Of a DNA stretch of 64,000 nucleotides, positions 11,301 through 22,661 are shown one piece after another. Under the pieces are notes generated by a model. That model was not told the DNA's origin and made no database searches. It was given only the letters and a program-made list of their open reading frames with translations. The DNA is taken from positions 1,522,492 to 1,586,491 of the forward strand of contig SIJG01000012.1 of the NCBI GenBank assembly GCA_023374025.1, read 5' to 3'. The position numbers and the translations under genes were made by a program. The stretch is from Heterodera schachtii. Its lineage: Eukaryota > Nematoda > Chromadorea > Rhabditida > Heteroderidae. The first letter of the stretch is position 1, and the number at the start of each line of letters is the position of its first letter.

Positions 11301-14300
11301 TTTTTAGTCCATATTTCGGCCTTTTTAGTCAATATTTTATGTCCATATTGAATGTTTCTTAGTCCATATAATTTATAACCCTAATTATAATATCATAGCA
11401 ATTAGAACTTTATTATAGCAATATCTAATAGAAAACTTATGATTTACTACAACTGTAGCTAATATAAAGTTGATAATTCACTATATCTATCACCCAGAAA
11501 CATGCCTATTTCGTAAATATATTTTATTATACAAAATTACATCCCATGTAAAAATTTATATAGCATTTGACATAACTGTCGGCGCAATAATGAATGAAAT
11601 ACTTTAAATATTATAAACTTTGGAAATTATGAATAAAAAGGTCGTTCCCTGGATTATTGAAAAAACCTTATTTCCGGAGTCAAAAATTTAGGATTTATTT
11701 GTATTTTTTTTTGAAAAATCCTGCTCCTGTACGGGATCCTGTCCTAAAAACGCAGCATCAGAAATCATTCTAATAAATAGCACTTTATTTATTCCTATTT
11801 GTCCTTTCCTGGTCCGTCCCAAAATTTTGGCCCTGGTTCGAGCTCCGAGTTTTTCCAAAATTCATTCTCGACTAATAATAATTGTAATTTTGTTCCTCTA
11901 ATTAATTCCTTAACTCCGTTTAAAGAAGCAATCAAATTGAGATGGAACTGTTTAATGAGCCGTTGTGGAATTATGTGAGAGTTTTTGGAATTGATGCTAA
12001 TGAAGCCAAGGGTAAAGCACATTAACATTTTTAAATTTATAAACTAAATTAATAATATAATTATTTAAGCCAAGGTTAAAAAGCACATTAACATTTTTAA
12101 ATTTATAATTAAATTAATAATATAAATTATTTAAGCCAAGGTTAAAGCAGATTAACAGATAAATTTAAAAAATATATAATTATTTAAGCCAAGGTTAAAA
12201 CGCATTAACATTTTTAAATTTATAAATTAAATTTTAATTTAATTTATACATAATAGCATTTTTTAGATGTGTTCAAATTTTGTGAAGATCTTCATACGGT
12301 TGTCCAGACAAAAATTGAAGAACCTAAAAAATCTGTATTTGCTAAAATGAATCTTCAAGTTACAAATGTGACAACAGAAATGAAAGAATTTAAAAATTTG
12401 ATTTCCATTCTTAAGTTAGTAGAAGATAAGGAAAACTCAAAAGCATTGGACACATTTTCATCAAATTATAAGGGAAAAAATTTATCTCAGAAAAAAGATG
12501 CATTAAAAGAACTGTTGGAAATTTTATTGAAAATCCGCACGGATTACAGTAATGCCAGCAAAAGAGAAATAAGCAAAAATGGCATTCGTTTGACACATTA
12601 TGGGAACGTAATTTTACGATTTGAACAAATTTTATATGAAACGGTTCAAAATTTGGAAAATTTGCCGAAAGACCGCGTGAAATACAATGAAAATGAACAG
12701 TTGCTAACCATTCCATTATCATTTGCCAAACATTTGCTTAAGCGGCTCTATGAATTTCTTGAAAGGTTTGTGATTTAAGCCTATGGCGTTTTTTTTTGTT
12801 GCCACATTTGGCCAAAAGTCTCTGCTGGGGGTTAAAAATGGTTTAATTAATTATTAGGGCTGCTAATTTTATGTAAGAAAATTTACGAATTATGTAAATA
12901 AAATATGTATAAAAAAAAATGCTAAAATATGTATGGAATATGTATAAAAATCCCCAAATATGTAGTAAAATATGTAAATAAATTTTTTTAAATGGTTATT
13001 TTTTGGAAAAAAATTCTTCGTAATAAGTGAAATAGGCACAAAAATGCCATAAAAATGACCAAAATAGGCTTGAAATCATATTTTAATATTTCATAAATTA
13101 ATTTTTGATATATCATTTTTTGGAAAAAAAAATTCGATTTTTTAGGGATACATTTTCAAAAAATTTTTTTTAAATTTTTCACAAAAAAATCTATAAATTC
13201 TCAAAAATCCTCAAAATATGTAAAAAAAATGAAAATATGTACGAAAAATTGCGAAATATGTATAAAAAAAGTCCAAAATATGTATAAAAATATGTACATA
13301 TGCAATATGTAGAAAAATCCGAAAATATATAAATAAAAGTCCCAACTTTTGTTCGCAAAACACAAAAAAAAGAAGTGTTTTTCCTACTAATTAGGCTATG
13401 GAGAAGCAAGGAAAAAAATATGTATTTACATAAAATTAGCAGCCCTATTAATTATAATATAAATGGAAAAACTTCAAATTTTTAATTATTTTTTAAGTAA
13501 TTTAAAAGAAAATAGCAAAATCAGTGATGACTTTGATTTTGTGCAAACACTTCAAACAGTTGCCAAGGAGAGCATGGAATTAGAGGCTGAGAAACGGCAA
13601 AATTCAATTAAGGCTAAAGATAATGTGAACTTGTTTCAATTGCTTTTCTCATTAGCAATTCGTTTGTGCTTTCTAATTGACGAAAAGGAAAAATTGGCAA
13701 AAAAATATTTGCCAAAATTTGTCTTCGCGTTGAAAATGTGCCAAACAGAAAATGGGTAAAATAGAAAATGTTTTTCAATTTTTGTTTCGAATTTTATTTT
13801 ATTAAGTAATTAATAGGGCGAGGATTTTTAGGGGCAAAAAAGTCCAAAATAGTGACCTAAATAGGGGCAAAAAATTCGCGAAATAGGGGCGAAAAACTTT
13901 CAAATATATGGGTGAAATTTATTAAAATTACGTTTTCTCTATGTAAATAAGTTAAAATTAAGGCAAACAATTTTATTCACTGATTGCAGTTAGAAATGAA
14001 GTACATTTCGAAATTTTCGGGATGTAAGGGTCGATTCTTAGGGGGTGTACAGGGTGCGGCATAAGTTCTGCAACCTGCCTTTCTATGGAAAATTCCATTT
14101 CAAAATAAAAAAAACCATATAACTTGGCTATTTCATTTAATAGGATTTTAATTATTAGAAAATTACATTAAAACTCCAAAGTAGCCACTATGGGCTGAGA
14201 TACATGCGTCCAAACGCTTCCGAAAATTGACCCAAATGTCCGCACCCCTTTTTTCGGCAATTTCATCTGAGGTCTGAGAAAATTTTTACCATCAAACGCT

Positions 14301-17001
14301 ATTGTAACAGCCAAAATCAGTGTTAATTGTTACGACAGAAGGGGTACGCTATAAAAAAAACTAGGGTTGGGCCCCCGACCCCGCCCCCGACCCCGAACCC
14401 CGACATTTTTGGCCATTTTCGGGGAAAACCCCGACCCCGAACCCCGACGCTTCCAACCCCGACAACCCCGAACCCCGACCCTTAACCCCGATCGGGGTCG
14501 GGGTTAAATATACACCCCTAAGAATTGAATTTTTGTGGGGGAAAAGGCAAAAAAGTTATAAGAAATTTGAATTTTTTTAACCATTTTGCCAAATTTTATT
14601 AAATAAAGTAAATTTGCTGATGCTTATTATTTGAAATGTAGTGTAGTGGGTAAGTGCACCACACGTAAATTACTTTCTGTCATAGTTCGATACCGGTTGA
14701 CGTTTTTATTTTACTAGTAATTTAATTTTTTTGTGATTAATATGGTTTTTTAAATAAAAATCCAATAAAAATTGGTCATCTTGGCATAATTTATTGACAA
14801 ATTATATCCAATCTTCCTTTCGTTGAAATTAAAAAATTTAATTTTCCTTGACTAAATCATGAAAAGTTAATATTTTTCAAAATATTTTTTACAAAATATA
14901 AAAAATAAAATAAAAATTTCACGTAAATTCATAATTTTGTGGTGAAAATCTGTTAGAAAATAAAGCTTAAATTTTAAAATTCGCCCGGCGGTGCCGATAG
15001 GCACCGCCGGACCGCTTTCTCCTAAAAGTCTTTAGAAAAAAGCACGCCGCGAAAATTTTTTTGAAAATTAGAGAATTAGAATGCAACAAAATAACCAATT
15101 TTTTGACTTTGAGCCAAATTTATTTTAGAAAAAATAAGTTTTGGGGCCCGACGCCGGAGGAAAAATTTGAAATTTTAACTATTTTTACAGATTTTCACTG
15201 AAAATTGTTCATTTTAAAAATGCCTTATCTTTTTTAATTAATTCTATACAAAAATATTTATGATAAAAAGAATTAAAAAAGTACATAAAATTATTATTAT
15301 GAATAATAAAAATTTTTAAGCTAAATAATAAAAAAAAATTTTGACTATATGGATTAAGGCAAAAATATAAAAACCCCGAACCCCGACCCCGAACCCCGAA
15401 CGATTTTGCAACCCCGACCCGAACCCCGACGCTTCCAACCCCGACAACCCCGAACCCCGAATTTTCCAACCCCGACGTCGGGGGCCCAACCCTAAAAAAA
15501 ACACTAAAAGGAGCCATTTCCACCAGTCCGTGATGTATTGGGGCGGCATTCGTGCCATCGGCAAGACTCCCCTGGTGTTAATCAAAAAAACACCAAGATA
15601 AACTCGGCAATCGATCAGAACACCATCCTAAGGGACGTAGTGTATCCTTGGGCATAAGGGCACTTTAGAAAAAAACAATTCGTCCTTCAACAGGATTGGA
15701 CACCGGCGCACGAGCCGAAAATCTCAATTCAGCTGAGTGAAAATCTGTTTCATGGATTTTGGGGCCAAGACATTTGGCCATCAAATTTGCCGAATTTGAA
15801 TCCACTTGACATTTCCACTTGGTTGTTTATGGACCAGAATCTGAACAAGCGATTAGCATCAAATTTGGCGCTCAAAGTTAGGAATCTCAGCCCATAGTGG
15901 CTACTTTAAACTTTTAATGCAATTTTCTAATAACTAACTTCCTATTAAATTGAATTGCCAAGTTATATGATTTTATTTTTATTTTGAACTGGAATTTTCC
16001 ATGGACAGGCAGGTTGCAGAACTTATGCCGCACCCTGTATTTTTTGAAATTTTTTGGTCGATTTTTAGGGAGTGTTTTTTCCGAAATTTTTTGGGTCGAT
16101 TCTTAGGGGTGTATTTTTCATTTTTATTGCATTCTTGTTAATAAACTTCCCAAAAACCGCGAAATAAGGGCGAAAATAGGGGCGAAACGCCAAAATAGGG
16201 ATAAAAACTTATTTTAGGGGGCGAACACTCAAAATAAGGATTTTTAGGGGCGAACATCCAAAATAGGGATTCCTAGGATCGGATAGGGGCGTTAAAACGA
16301 AGAATTTCCGAACAAAAAAGGTGTTTTTCTCGTCGTGTTAAAGCCGCAGAAAAATAAGTAAAAACCTAAGAATCCTCGCCCTAGTAATTAATGGTAGGGA
16401 AATTTTAAATTAAAAAGGTGGAAAAATAAATTCCATTTAATGAGAATTTTAATTATATTTCTAAATTTACTTTATTAAGCTATAACAATTTCGAACTCTT
16501 TAAACACAAAATGAAAATTGATGGTAAAAAGGTGCAAATAAATTTTAGAAATTGGAATTTGCCTTATTTTGTGTATAAGGAAAACGAAGATGAATTTAAA
16601 ATGGAAAAAGCGGAAGGTGAATTTTGAATATTATCTAATAGCTAATTACTTAATTAATTAATGTTATTTTTAATAGTGGAAGAGAACATAGGAAAATTGG
16701 AAGGATTGGTGAAATTGGTAAAGCCTAAAGATGAAAAAGACATGGGTAATTTTAATAATAATTTAAAATTATATTATATGTTTTTTTTAATAATAGTGGG
16801 CAACATTTTACAAAACTTGATGCAATTACACCAATCTCAAGAGAAAAAACAAAAACTGAAGGATGAGAAAGACCAAGGTATACGAAAATTGAAAGACGAG
16901 GATGACCAAGGTATATTTTGGGAATTAAATTTAATTGATCAATTAATTTAAATATATTTTTTATAGTGAAAATGATGAGAGCAAAATTAGGGATAAGCTA
17001 A
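8305..17001 (+). CDS. Gene X: secreted protein of unknown family, 12 exons
   Basis: Model exons: 8305-8476, 8629-8986, 9508-9618, 9683-9864, 10247-10619, 11926-12011, 12267-12765, 13498-13755, 16480-16616, 16677-16745, 16797-16910 (or to 16877) and 16967-17001. All phases agree, giving 786 or 797 residues. It starts MKPSIFLVLIFTFFVGFSIF, a clear signal peptide, so the product is probably secreted. The rest is helix-rich, Lys/Glu-rich and without a recognised domain; blocks conserved in the minus-strand paralogue include SQYEISKVLQAIKNRPKKR, NGIRLTH, LFQLLFSLAIRLCFLIDEK and RNWNLPYFVYKE. The last three exons are short, in phase 1 and coiled-coil-like (KLEGLVKLV, LKDEKDQ). The start was chosen at the ATG opening the signal peptide. 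Introns carry transposons, including a triple nest at 13815-16381. I assign no function. Confidence 0.75.
9064..9475. mobile_element. hAT-like foldback MITE, GGCTCTAATGC family
   Basis: Termini GGCTCTAATGCACTTTATGA and TCATAAAGTGCATTAGAGCC are perfect inverted copies, and the arms continue with CAATACCTGCTTTTTATAC and its complement. It lies in an intron of gene X. A better preserved relative with an exact 8-bp target duplication is at 25939-26194. Confidence 0.8.
10906..11382. mobile_element. Word-array element, TAGGGTTATAAATTATATGG family
   Basis: Starts TAGGGTTATAAATTATATGG and ends with CCATATAATTTATAACCCTA. Both arms are arrays of degenerate words such as AGTCCATATTTTGGCC. Contains core motif 1 in reverse (AAATACGCCCCTAAGGATTG). 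The flanking target duplication is imperfect. It lies in a gene X intron. A second copy is at 41081-41570. Confidence 0.8.
12856..13445. mobile_element. Word-array element, TAGGGCTGCTAATTTTATG family
   Basis: Termini TAGGGCTGCTAATTTTATG and CATAAAATTAGCAGCCCT, with an exact 9-bp target duplication ATTAATTAT on both sides. The arms consist of repeated words of the form aaatatgtaaaaa. No coding capacity. It is in a gene X intron. A second copy lies at 46285-46921 in gene B. Confidence 0.88.
14050..16037. mobile_element. Tc1/mariner element with degraded transposase
   Basis: Inverted termini CAGGGTGCGGCATAAGTTCT and AGAACTTATGCCGCACCCTG, flanked by TA on both sides as expected for Tc1/mariner. 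The right part (15520-15900) retains readable but frame-broken transposase pieces on the plus strand: SVMYWGGI, then QQDWTPAH, then WPSNLPNLNPLDIS. The last two carry the family's conserved catalytic aspartates. The reading frame is interrupted by stops and shifts and by the insertion at 14362-15492, so it is non-autonomous. A shorter relative lies at 62394-63081. Confidence 0.88.
14362..15492. mobile_element. Word-array element, TAGGGTTGGGC family (innermost of the nest)
   Basis: Begins TAGGGTTGGGCCCCCGACCC and ends GTCGGGGGCCCAACCCT, with a 9-bp duplication AAAAAAAAC on each side. The arms are GC-rich arrays of the word accccga/ccgaaccccgac in otherwise AT-rich DNA. The middle contains core motif 1 in reverse (TACACCCCTAAGAATTGA), a tRNA-like A/B-box pair at about 14640-14705 (GTAGTGGGTAAGTG, then AGTTCGATACCGG) and the conserved hairpin GGCGGTGCCGATAGGC. 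Confidence 0.88.
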
Positions 17002-17499
17002 AAGAAAAACAAAAGATGGATGAGAAAGAAAAAGAATTTGAGGCGAGAAGAAAAAAAGAGAGAGAAAAATGAGCAAAAAAAGTTTTTCCCAAGTCATACA
17101 CATTTTTCCATGGTTTGACTTTTCTGTGTATATTTAAGTTTCCATGGTACATATTTTTAAATTTCAAAAACTATCATTTGGTCAAAGCAAAACGAAATGC
17201 CAAAATTTTGAAAATATTGTTGACAATTTTTGTTTTTATTTTTTGATCAAATTCTCCCTGTTCATTGTATTAGGACAAAACTGTGCCTAATATATTTATT
17301 TTTACTTTTTTTTTCTCATTTTATGCTTACATGTATAAATTTTTTATTATCAGAAAATTTATTGTTAACTCCCAAAGGGCTACTAGACCTTGCCCTCATT
17401 TTGAGCTTCCTTATTTGTGCCTTTGCATATGGGTAAAGAGGGTTTTCAAAATTTTAATTTTCAAAAAAATTTTAAAAATTTACAATTTTTGAGTAATGA

Positions 17500-17622
17500 T
17501 CAGATCTGGACCTATTTTCAATTACGGAAATCTGTAATTAGAATGATTTTCTCAACTACGGAAATCCGAAATCCGTCATTAGGGGGCCCAAAAACACCGT
17601 AATTCCCGTAATCTGTAAGTTG
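17500..17622. repeat. Short array of the word attacggaaatccgtaatt
   Basis: Several near copies of TTACGGAAATCTGTAATTAG, partly inverted relative to each other, end in GGGGGCCCAAAAACACCG. Related words occur at 18548-18600 and 27694-27735, so this is another word-array element remnant. Confidence 0.5.
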
Positions 17623-17659
17623 AATAAATGAAAAGCATGAAAGCATGCTTCCAAGGTAG

Positions 17660-17854
17660 CTGACCACGAATTCGGCAGCATATGTGTGTCCGCAGCTGTT
17701 CTGGCAAACCAAGCCGGTTAGCCGTAAGGCGGCACAAGTTCAAGGAGGGTACATGACACAACCTGCTGACTCCGGACGGTCTGCTTTGGTACGCAGATTG
17801 AACGGCTTAGTGGGTTGCACATGCTCAGCAGTAGTTAATACCTCACAGTGGTAA
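17660..17854 (+). other. Orphan GC-rich segment with a 64-codon open frame
   Basis: An island of roughly 220 bases with near-balanced base composition inside AT-rich DNA. The plus frame is open from 17660 to a stop at 17852-17854 and reads as ordinary-looking protein (CPQLFWQTKPVSRKAAQVQG, then LVRRLNGLVGCTCSAV). An AG acceptor is possible at about 17655. Minus frames are also partly open. It may be a displaced exon, an RNA gene or captured sequence. Not recognised. Confidence 0.35.
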
Positions 17855-18618
17855 ATTTTTTGTTTGTTTGCGAGGGGATGTAAAAAATAGCAAAATTTAA
17901 AAATTAAATTAATAATTATTATTTGTCAATCCCATAAAAATAATATTAAAATTAAGAATTTACATACAAAAAAAAATGCTTTTGTTTTCTTCTAAATATA
18001 AATATTCGACGATAAATTTGTACAAATTAATGATTGTTTTTTCAACAAAAAAAAACTGCTTCTTCTCTATCATTATTAAGGTGTCTGTCCCACCTTTTTT
18101 TTCTTTCCGTGCCCAAATGGCCCCTCATTAACAATTCATGCCATTATTCCCTATTTCCTGTTTAAATGCGATGCTTTTGAGGGCAGTAAAATATTTTGAA
18201 TTCTTTGGCTAATTCTTTTATGACTTAAACAGGGTTTTGTCAATTGTTTATTATTTCTCCAAGCTTATTCATTTTTTACGGAAATTTTTTTTTTCAAGAA
18301 AAAAGTTTTTTATGAAAATTTAAATTTTTTACATTCCTTTAAAATTCATGATCCAGTAGTTCAAGGACTTAGCCAGACCCTTGGCTTCGGGGGGGGGGGA
18401 GGCTGAAATCAAAATTTCGATTTTTAGGGGTGTATTTTTCTTTTTTCATTCGATTTTTAGGTGTGTATTTTTCTTTTTTTGAAATCCCAAATTTGGGGGT
18501 GTATTTTACAAAATTTTTAGCCGTTTTTCGCCAAAAAATTACTATTTTTGCCAAAGCGTAACTGGGGATTTTTCAATTACAGAAATCCCTAATACGAAAC
18601 AAGGGCACTGATGATTAG

Positions 18619-19060
18619 TAGGGAACGGATTTTTAGGGGCGAAAAAGTCCAAAATAGTGACCTAAATAGGGGCAAAAAATTCGCGAAATAGGGGCGAAAA
18701 AGTTTCAAATATAGGGGTGAAATTTATTAAAATTACGTTTTCTCTATGTAAATAAGTTAAAATTAAGGCAAACAATTTTATTCACTGATTGCAGTTAGAA
18801 ATCATGTACATTTCGAAATTTTCGGGATTTAAGGGTCGATTCTTAGGGGTGTATTTTTTGAAAAATTGGCCGGTTCTTAGGGGTGTATTTTTCATTTTTA
18901 TTGGGCGAAAATAGGGGCGAAACGCCAAAATAGGGACAAAAACTTATTTTAGGGGCGAACATACAAAATAGGGATTTTTAGGATCGGATAGGGGCGTTAA
19001 ACCGAAGAATTTCCGAACAAAAAATGTGTTTTTCGTGCATTTCTCGTCGAGATGGCAATA
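18619..19060. mobile_element. Diverged word-array element, aaaataggggc family
   Basis: Long blocks match 13815-16381: TTTTTAGGGGCGAAAAAGTCC, then TTTCTCTATGTAAATAAG, then TTCTTAGGGGTGTATTTTT (core motif 1), then GAAGAATTTCCGAACAAAA and TGTGTTTTTCGTGCATTTCT (core motif 2). The right terminus is not clear. It has no mariner insertion, so it shows the unnested form of the family. Confidence 0.7.
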
Positions 19061-19175
19061 TAATACGTGCCGAAAATGCCGAAATACGTGGACATAATAA
19101 AATTACTTTCAAATTAAGCGGCGTAAATTTCTCTAATAATTTTTCATTATTTTTTTTAATTTAATATAACAGAAA

Positions 19176-20656
19176 ATGAATTGTTCCGGCTTTGATGTGA
19201 AGTCGGCACTTCATATAGCGCGTGATTGCTTTCAGAACACTTTGTTTATGCTTTACACAATGTTTCTCACAATTTGCGCTTTTCCCATGCTGAAGTTGGC
19301 TCGAGAACGCTTCACGCTGTACATTTTGGTCAGCAAAGTGCGTTCGTTTACAATAATGGCCATTAAAAAATAGATAAACAAATTTTTTGTCATTAAATTA
19401 ATTATATAATTAATTTTACAAAAAATAAAAAAAAGTATTTGTGCTATTGGCAATTAACATAAAATTTCATACATATTTTCTCAAAAAGATTTAAAAACAT
19501 CATCAATGGGAATTAAAAAGACATAATTATTAGAGAGCGAAAATTTCAAATTTTCGGGTCCCTCCCACTGCAGGATTAGAACTCAAAAGTTTTGCAGGAC
19601 GAGGGGATCCCGCGGGATTAATCCCGCATTTTAAAAAAGCGCGGGATTGCGGACTGGGATCCCGAAAAATCCATGTGCGGGATCCCGTTCCTGCTCCATG
19701 CTATATTTACAAATTTAATAAAACTTCCGATTAATCCAGGGCTTGGGTCTGTCATGATTTATCAGAAAATGTCCTGATTTGGAGGGAATGAACCAATTTT
19801 GTTCTGATTTCTTAAACATATTCATAATTTTGAAATTTTAGCATAATGTGAATATATTAACTAGCAATTTTAAAGTTTGAAGCAAAATTTGGTCATTTTT
19901 TGAACAAAAATCAATTAAAAAACTACCCAAAATTTAAGAAAAAAATTTCCCGTGGCACTTATCGGCACCGCCGGAATATAAAAATCCTTTTTCTTTTGTT
20001 AATCATAAATTTGGGTAATTTTTGACAAAATCTGTTAATAAATTATACTCAAAATTTCAAAATTTTCCCCGGCGGCGCATATCGGCACCGCCGGCCTCCC
20101 CCCGCCCCGTTCCCAAAAATTTTTGGAAAAATGCTCCGCAAAAAAAATTGTTTAAAAATCTAATTTTTTTGATCCAGATTGCAATAAATGCACAAAAACT
20201 TTGCTAATTTCCTCCCCAAAATTGTTGTAGAATTATAATGGGAGGTGAAAAATACAAAATTTAATCTTAATTGATTAAATTGTTTGTTATACACGCGATT
20301 GAAAGCAAGTTTTTTGCAAAATGTTCGGATTTTCGACCCCAAAATCTGATTTTATTTTGGGCCCGATGTTCTGATTTTGAAAAATTTTCGATCCGAGCCC
20401 TGGATTAATCCAAATTTTGTTGTGTCCTTTTTTAGATTGGTCCTACAATGCTCGTCATCGGCACAAGAGTGTTGTTGAGTACCCAAGTGCTCTACGGGTT
20501 TAATTTGCTCACCCTGGCGAGACCGTTGGTGAATGTTTTATCGTATTTCGCTGGCTTCGGTTTTGTTGGCATGCGTTTGCATATGGTCGCAATGGCTGCA
20601 AACCGTGCCCATGCCGTACTCTTCCCAATTCATTACGCACAAAAATTCACAAAAAA
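19176..20656 (+). pseudogene. Truncated 7TM receptor, exons 1-2 only
   Basis: Paralogue of the receptor at 643-4532. Exon 1 (19176-19337) starts MNCSGFDVKSAL and ends LARERFTLYILVSK; exon 2 (20436-20656) covers TM2-TM3 with RLHMVAMAANRAHAVLFP and AQKFTKK. Exon ends have the same phases as the other copy (0 and 2). No later exon (TM4 to tail) can be found downstream: from 20690 on there is a foldback element, then AT-rich DNA. The intron holds two further transposon-like sequences. Most likely a truncated, non-functional copy, unless remaining exons are too diverged for me to see. Confidence 0.65.
19736..20402. mobile_element. Word-array element, CAGGGCTTGGGTC family
   Basis: Left terminus CAGGGCTTGGGTCTGTCATG, right terminus ending TTTTCGATCCGAGCCCT, flanked by GATTAATC on both sides (8 of 9 positions). 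Arms repeat words like ctgattt. Inside are two copies of the conserved hairpin (GGCACCGCCGG at about 19964 and 20084). It lies in the intron of the truncated receptor. Confidence 0.65.
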
Positions 20657-20689
20657 GTGAGAAAAAAATGACCAAACTATGGAATACGC

Positions 20690-21716
20690 AGTGGGACATT
20701 TGCGGACGGACACTTGCGGACGGACATTTGCGGACAATTTCGGGAAAAAATAAAAAAAATTTGTAAAAAAAATTTCTGAAAATATGGAATGGAGACTGAA
20801 AATTAAATAAAACTTTGTTTTTGGGCTTTTAGACCTAACATCTTATTTTTAAATTTCTATGAAATTAATTTCACTACTGGTATTTTAAGTGATTAAAGTA
20901 AAATTGGTCCCCAACATCGGGGAAGTGTGAATGTCGCCTGTTACACTCAAATTCGGTGAGAGTGCTATTTTTATCTTTACAAAAATCCAAAAATTTATGA
21001 AACTTTATTTTCCAACGAGGATTTTTCCACCGACATTTTTTAAAATTTCTCTAGCCATACAGACAAATCTTGTAGGGGAATTTGCTACCCGCCCCCTGAA
21101 TTTTCTTTTCCTTATTTGTTCGGGATGGAGAAGAACCCAAGATACATAAATCTTGCGCTACTTTTCATCAGCAGGAAAAGCATTTGAGGCCCCACAAATT
21201 TTCAGAAAAGGAAATCGGAAAATCAGATGCCAGAAAATGTCGGGAATCGGATTTTAGTACAGATGATGTTCAGCATTTATATAATAGGCTGTTCATTTTG
21301 AAATTGTCAGCAAATTTTGTTTGCGATTAAGCATGTCTCAGAATTTTTTTTAAAGATAAAAATAGCACTCTCACCGAATAGACCTAAAAGCCCAAAAACA
21401 AAGTTTTATTTCGTTTTCAATCTCCATTCCATATTTTCAGAAATTTTTTAAAATTTTTTAATGAAATTTTTTTATTTTTTCCCGAAATTGTCCGCAAATG
21501 TCCGTCCGCAAATGTCCGTCCGCAAATGTCCGTCCGCAAATGTCCGTCCGCAAATGTCCGTCCGCAAATGTCCGTCCGCAAATGTCCGTCCGCAAATGTC
21601 CGTCCGCAAATGTCCGTCCGCAAATGTCCGTCCGCAAATGTCCGTCCGCAAATGTCCGTCCGCAAATGTCCGTCCGCAAATGTCCATCCGCAAGTGTCCG
21701 TCCGCAAATGTCCGTA
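20690..21716. mobile_element. Foldback element with very unequal 14-bp repeat arms
   Basis: The left end has about 3 copies of the word TTTGCGGACGGACA. The right end (21488-21716) has about 16 tandem copies of its complement TGTCCGTCCGCAAA. Inside the words the arms match as inverted copies (AAACTTTGTTTTTGGGCTTT against AAAGCCCAAAAACAAAGTTT), then GGTGAGAGTGCTATTTTTAT against its complement. The long open frames in the right array are simple by-products of the 14-bp period. Confidence 0.85.
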
Positions 21717-21724
21717 AGGCTTTT

Positions 21725-22600
21725 TAGCTTAGAAATTATGAGGAGAAAACTGCTAATTTTTCTGTCAAAATGGGAAAGAAAATATTATTTTTCAAGGACA
21801 TTGTCCTTGAACCTAGAAAGAAAAAAACGCGTAAACAGCAGGGTTTTTAAGGGCATCCATGAAAAAACATTGTTAATCTATTTATTCATGGGCAATCCTT
21901 AAGAATTGCTGAATTTAGCTCGATTTTGTTTCAAAATTATAATATTTTTTCGCCTTTTTTTTAATATTTGTAAAACGGGTCCGATGGAATGGCAGCGGAT
22001 AATTTTTGGCATCAAAAATTTTGGACATAAACGAACAAATATGAAAATTTTCCTAGAATTTTCATGGATAAGCATTTTGCCAATGGTTGATTTTGATTAA
22101 AATTAATTTGAGTTTGATTAAAATTAATATGTTTTATTTGAAAATTGCACTCCGTTTTTATATGCGCCAGAAGACAGACATTTCAAATTTTTTTAATTAA
22201 AAATGCAATGAATAATAAGGAAAAGCACTTTTAAAATCAAAATCAAATAAAACGAACGAATGGATGAATAATATAATAATTATTTGTTTTGCCTTTTCCA
22301 TAAATTTTAATTTTTTTTAATCAAAAAATGAAAAGAATGGTCAGGAAATAATTCCAGTCAAAAATTGAACAAATAAAAAATAATTTTTACCAGACATTTC
22401 AATTTTTAAATAAAATGAAAAGAATTGCGAAAAAATATTAAAAGGAAAAAGGAACAAATATTTGTTTAGCATTTTAAAATCATATTTTAAAATTAACAAT
22501 TTTATGAAAATGTAAAGAGCATTCATTAGATATGGTATTTCCAATTCGCTGATAAACGTATGTAAATTCATGGAATTCATTTTTGCTAATTGCCTTTTTT
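21725..22600. other. Gene-free AT-rich stretch
   Basis: No supported exon. The right end (about 22555-22661) contains a flank shared with 29215-29310 and 38763-38830 (TTTTTTCGCTTCTGA, then CATTTTAATCTTTAAA), which on the minus strand lies just before an ATG at about 22580. The minus frame behind it (MNSMNLHTFISELEIPY) is open but unconvincing. Confidence 0.35.
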
Positions 22601-22661
22601 TCGCTTCTGAGTAATTTAATTTAAGCTGAGTAATTGCGACTCATTTTAATCTTTAAAATGC

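Larger units (their letters stand above)
13815..16381. mobile_element. Word-array element, TAGGGCGAGGATT family, host of a nest
   Basis: Termini TAGGGCGAGGATTTTTAGG and CCTAAGAATCCTCGCCCT, with an exact 9-bp (extendable to 10) duplication AGTAATTAA(T) on both sides. Arms are arrays of the word aaaataggggc. It contains core motif 1 near 16100 (TTCTTAGGGGTGTATTTTTC) and core motif 2 near 16310. A mariner element is inserted in it at 14050-16037. A related diverged copy lies at about 18619-19060. Confidence 0.88.

Noticed and set aside
14050..16037. Active mariner transposase gene
   Set aside because: The recognisable pieces lie in different frames with stops and are split by another insertion.
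16967..17072. Alternative last frame of gene X reading ENDESKIRDKLKEK and onward
   Set aside because: It needs a phase not supplied by the preceding exon; the short in-phase ending before TAA at 16999 matches the ending of X-prime.
21461..21902. Several open frames over the 14-bp repeat (SVRKCPSANVRPQM type)
   Set aside because: They arise on both strands purely from the repeat period and lie in a transposon arm.
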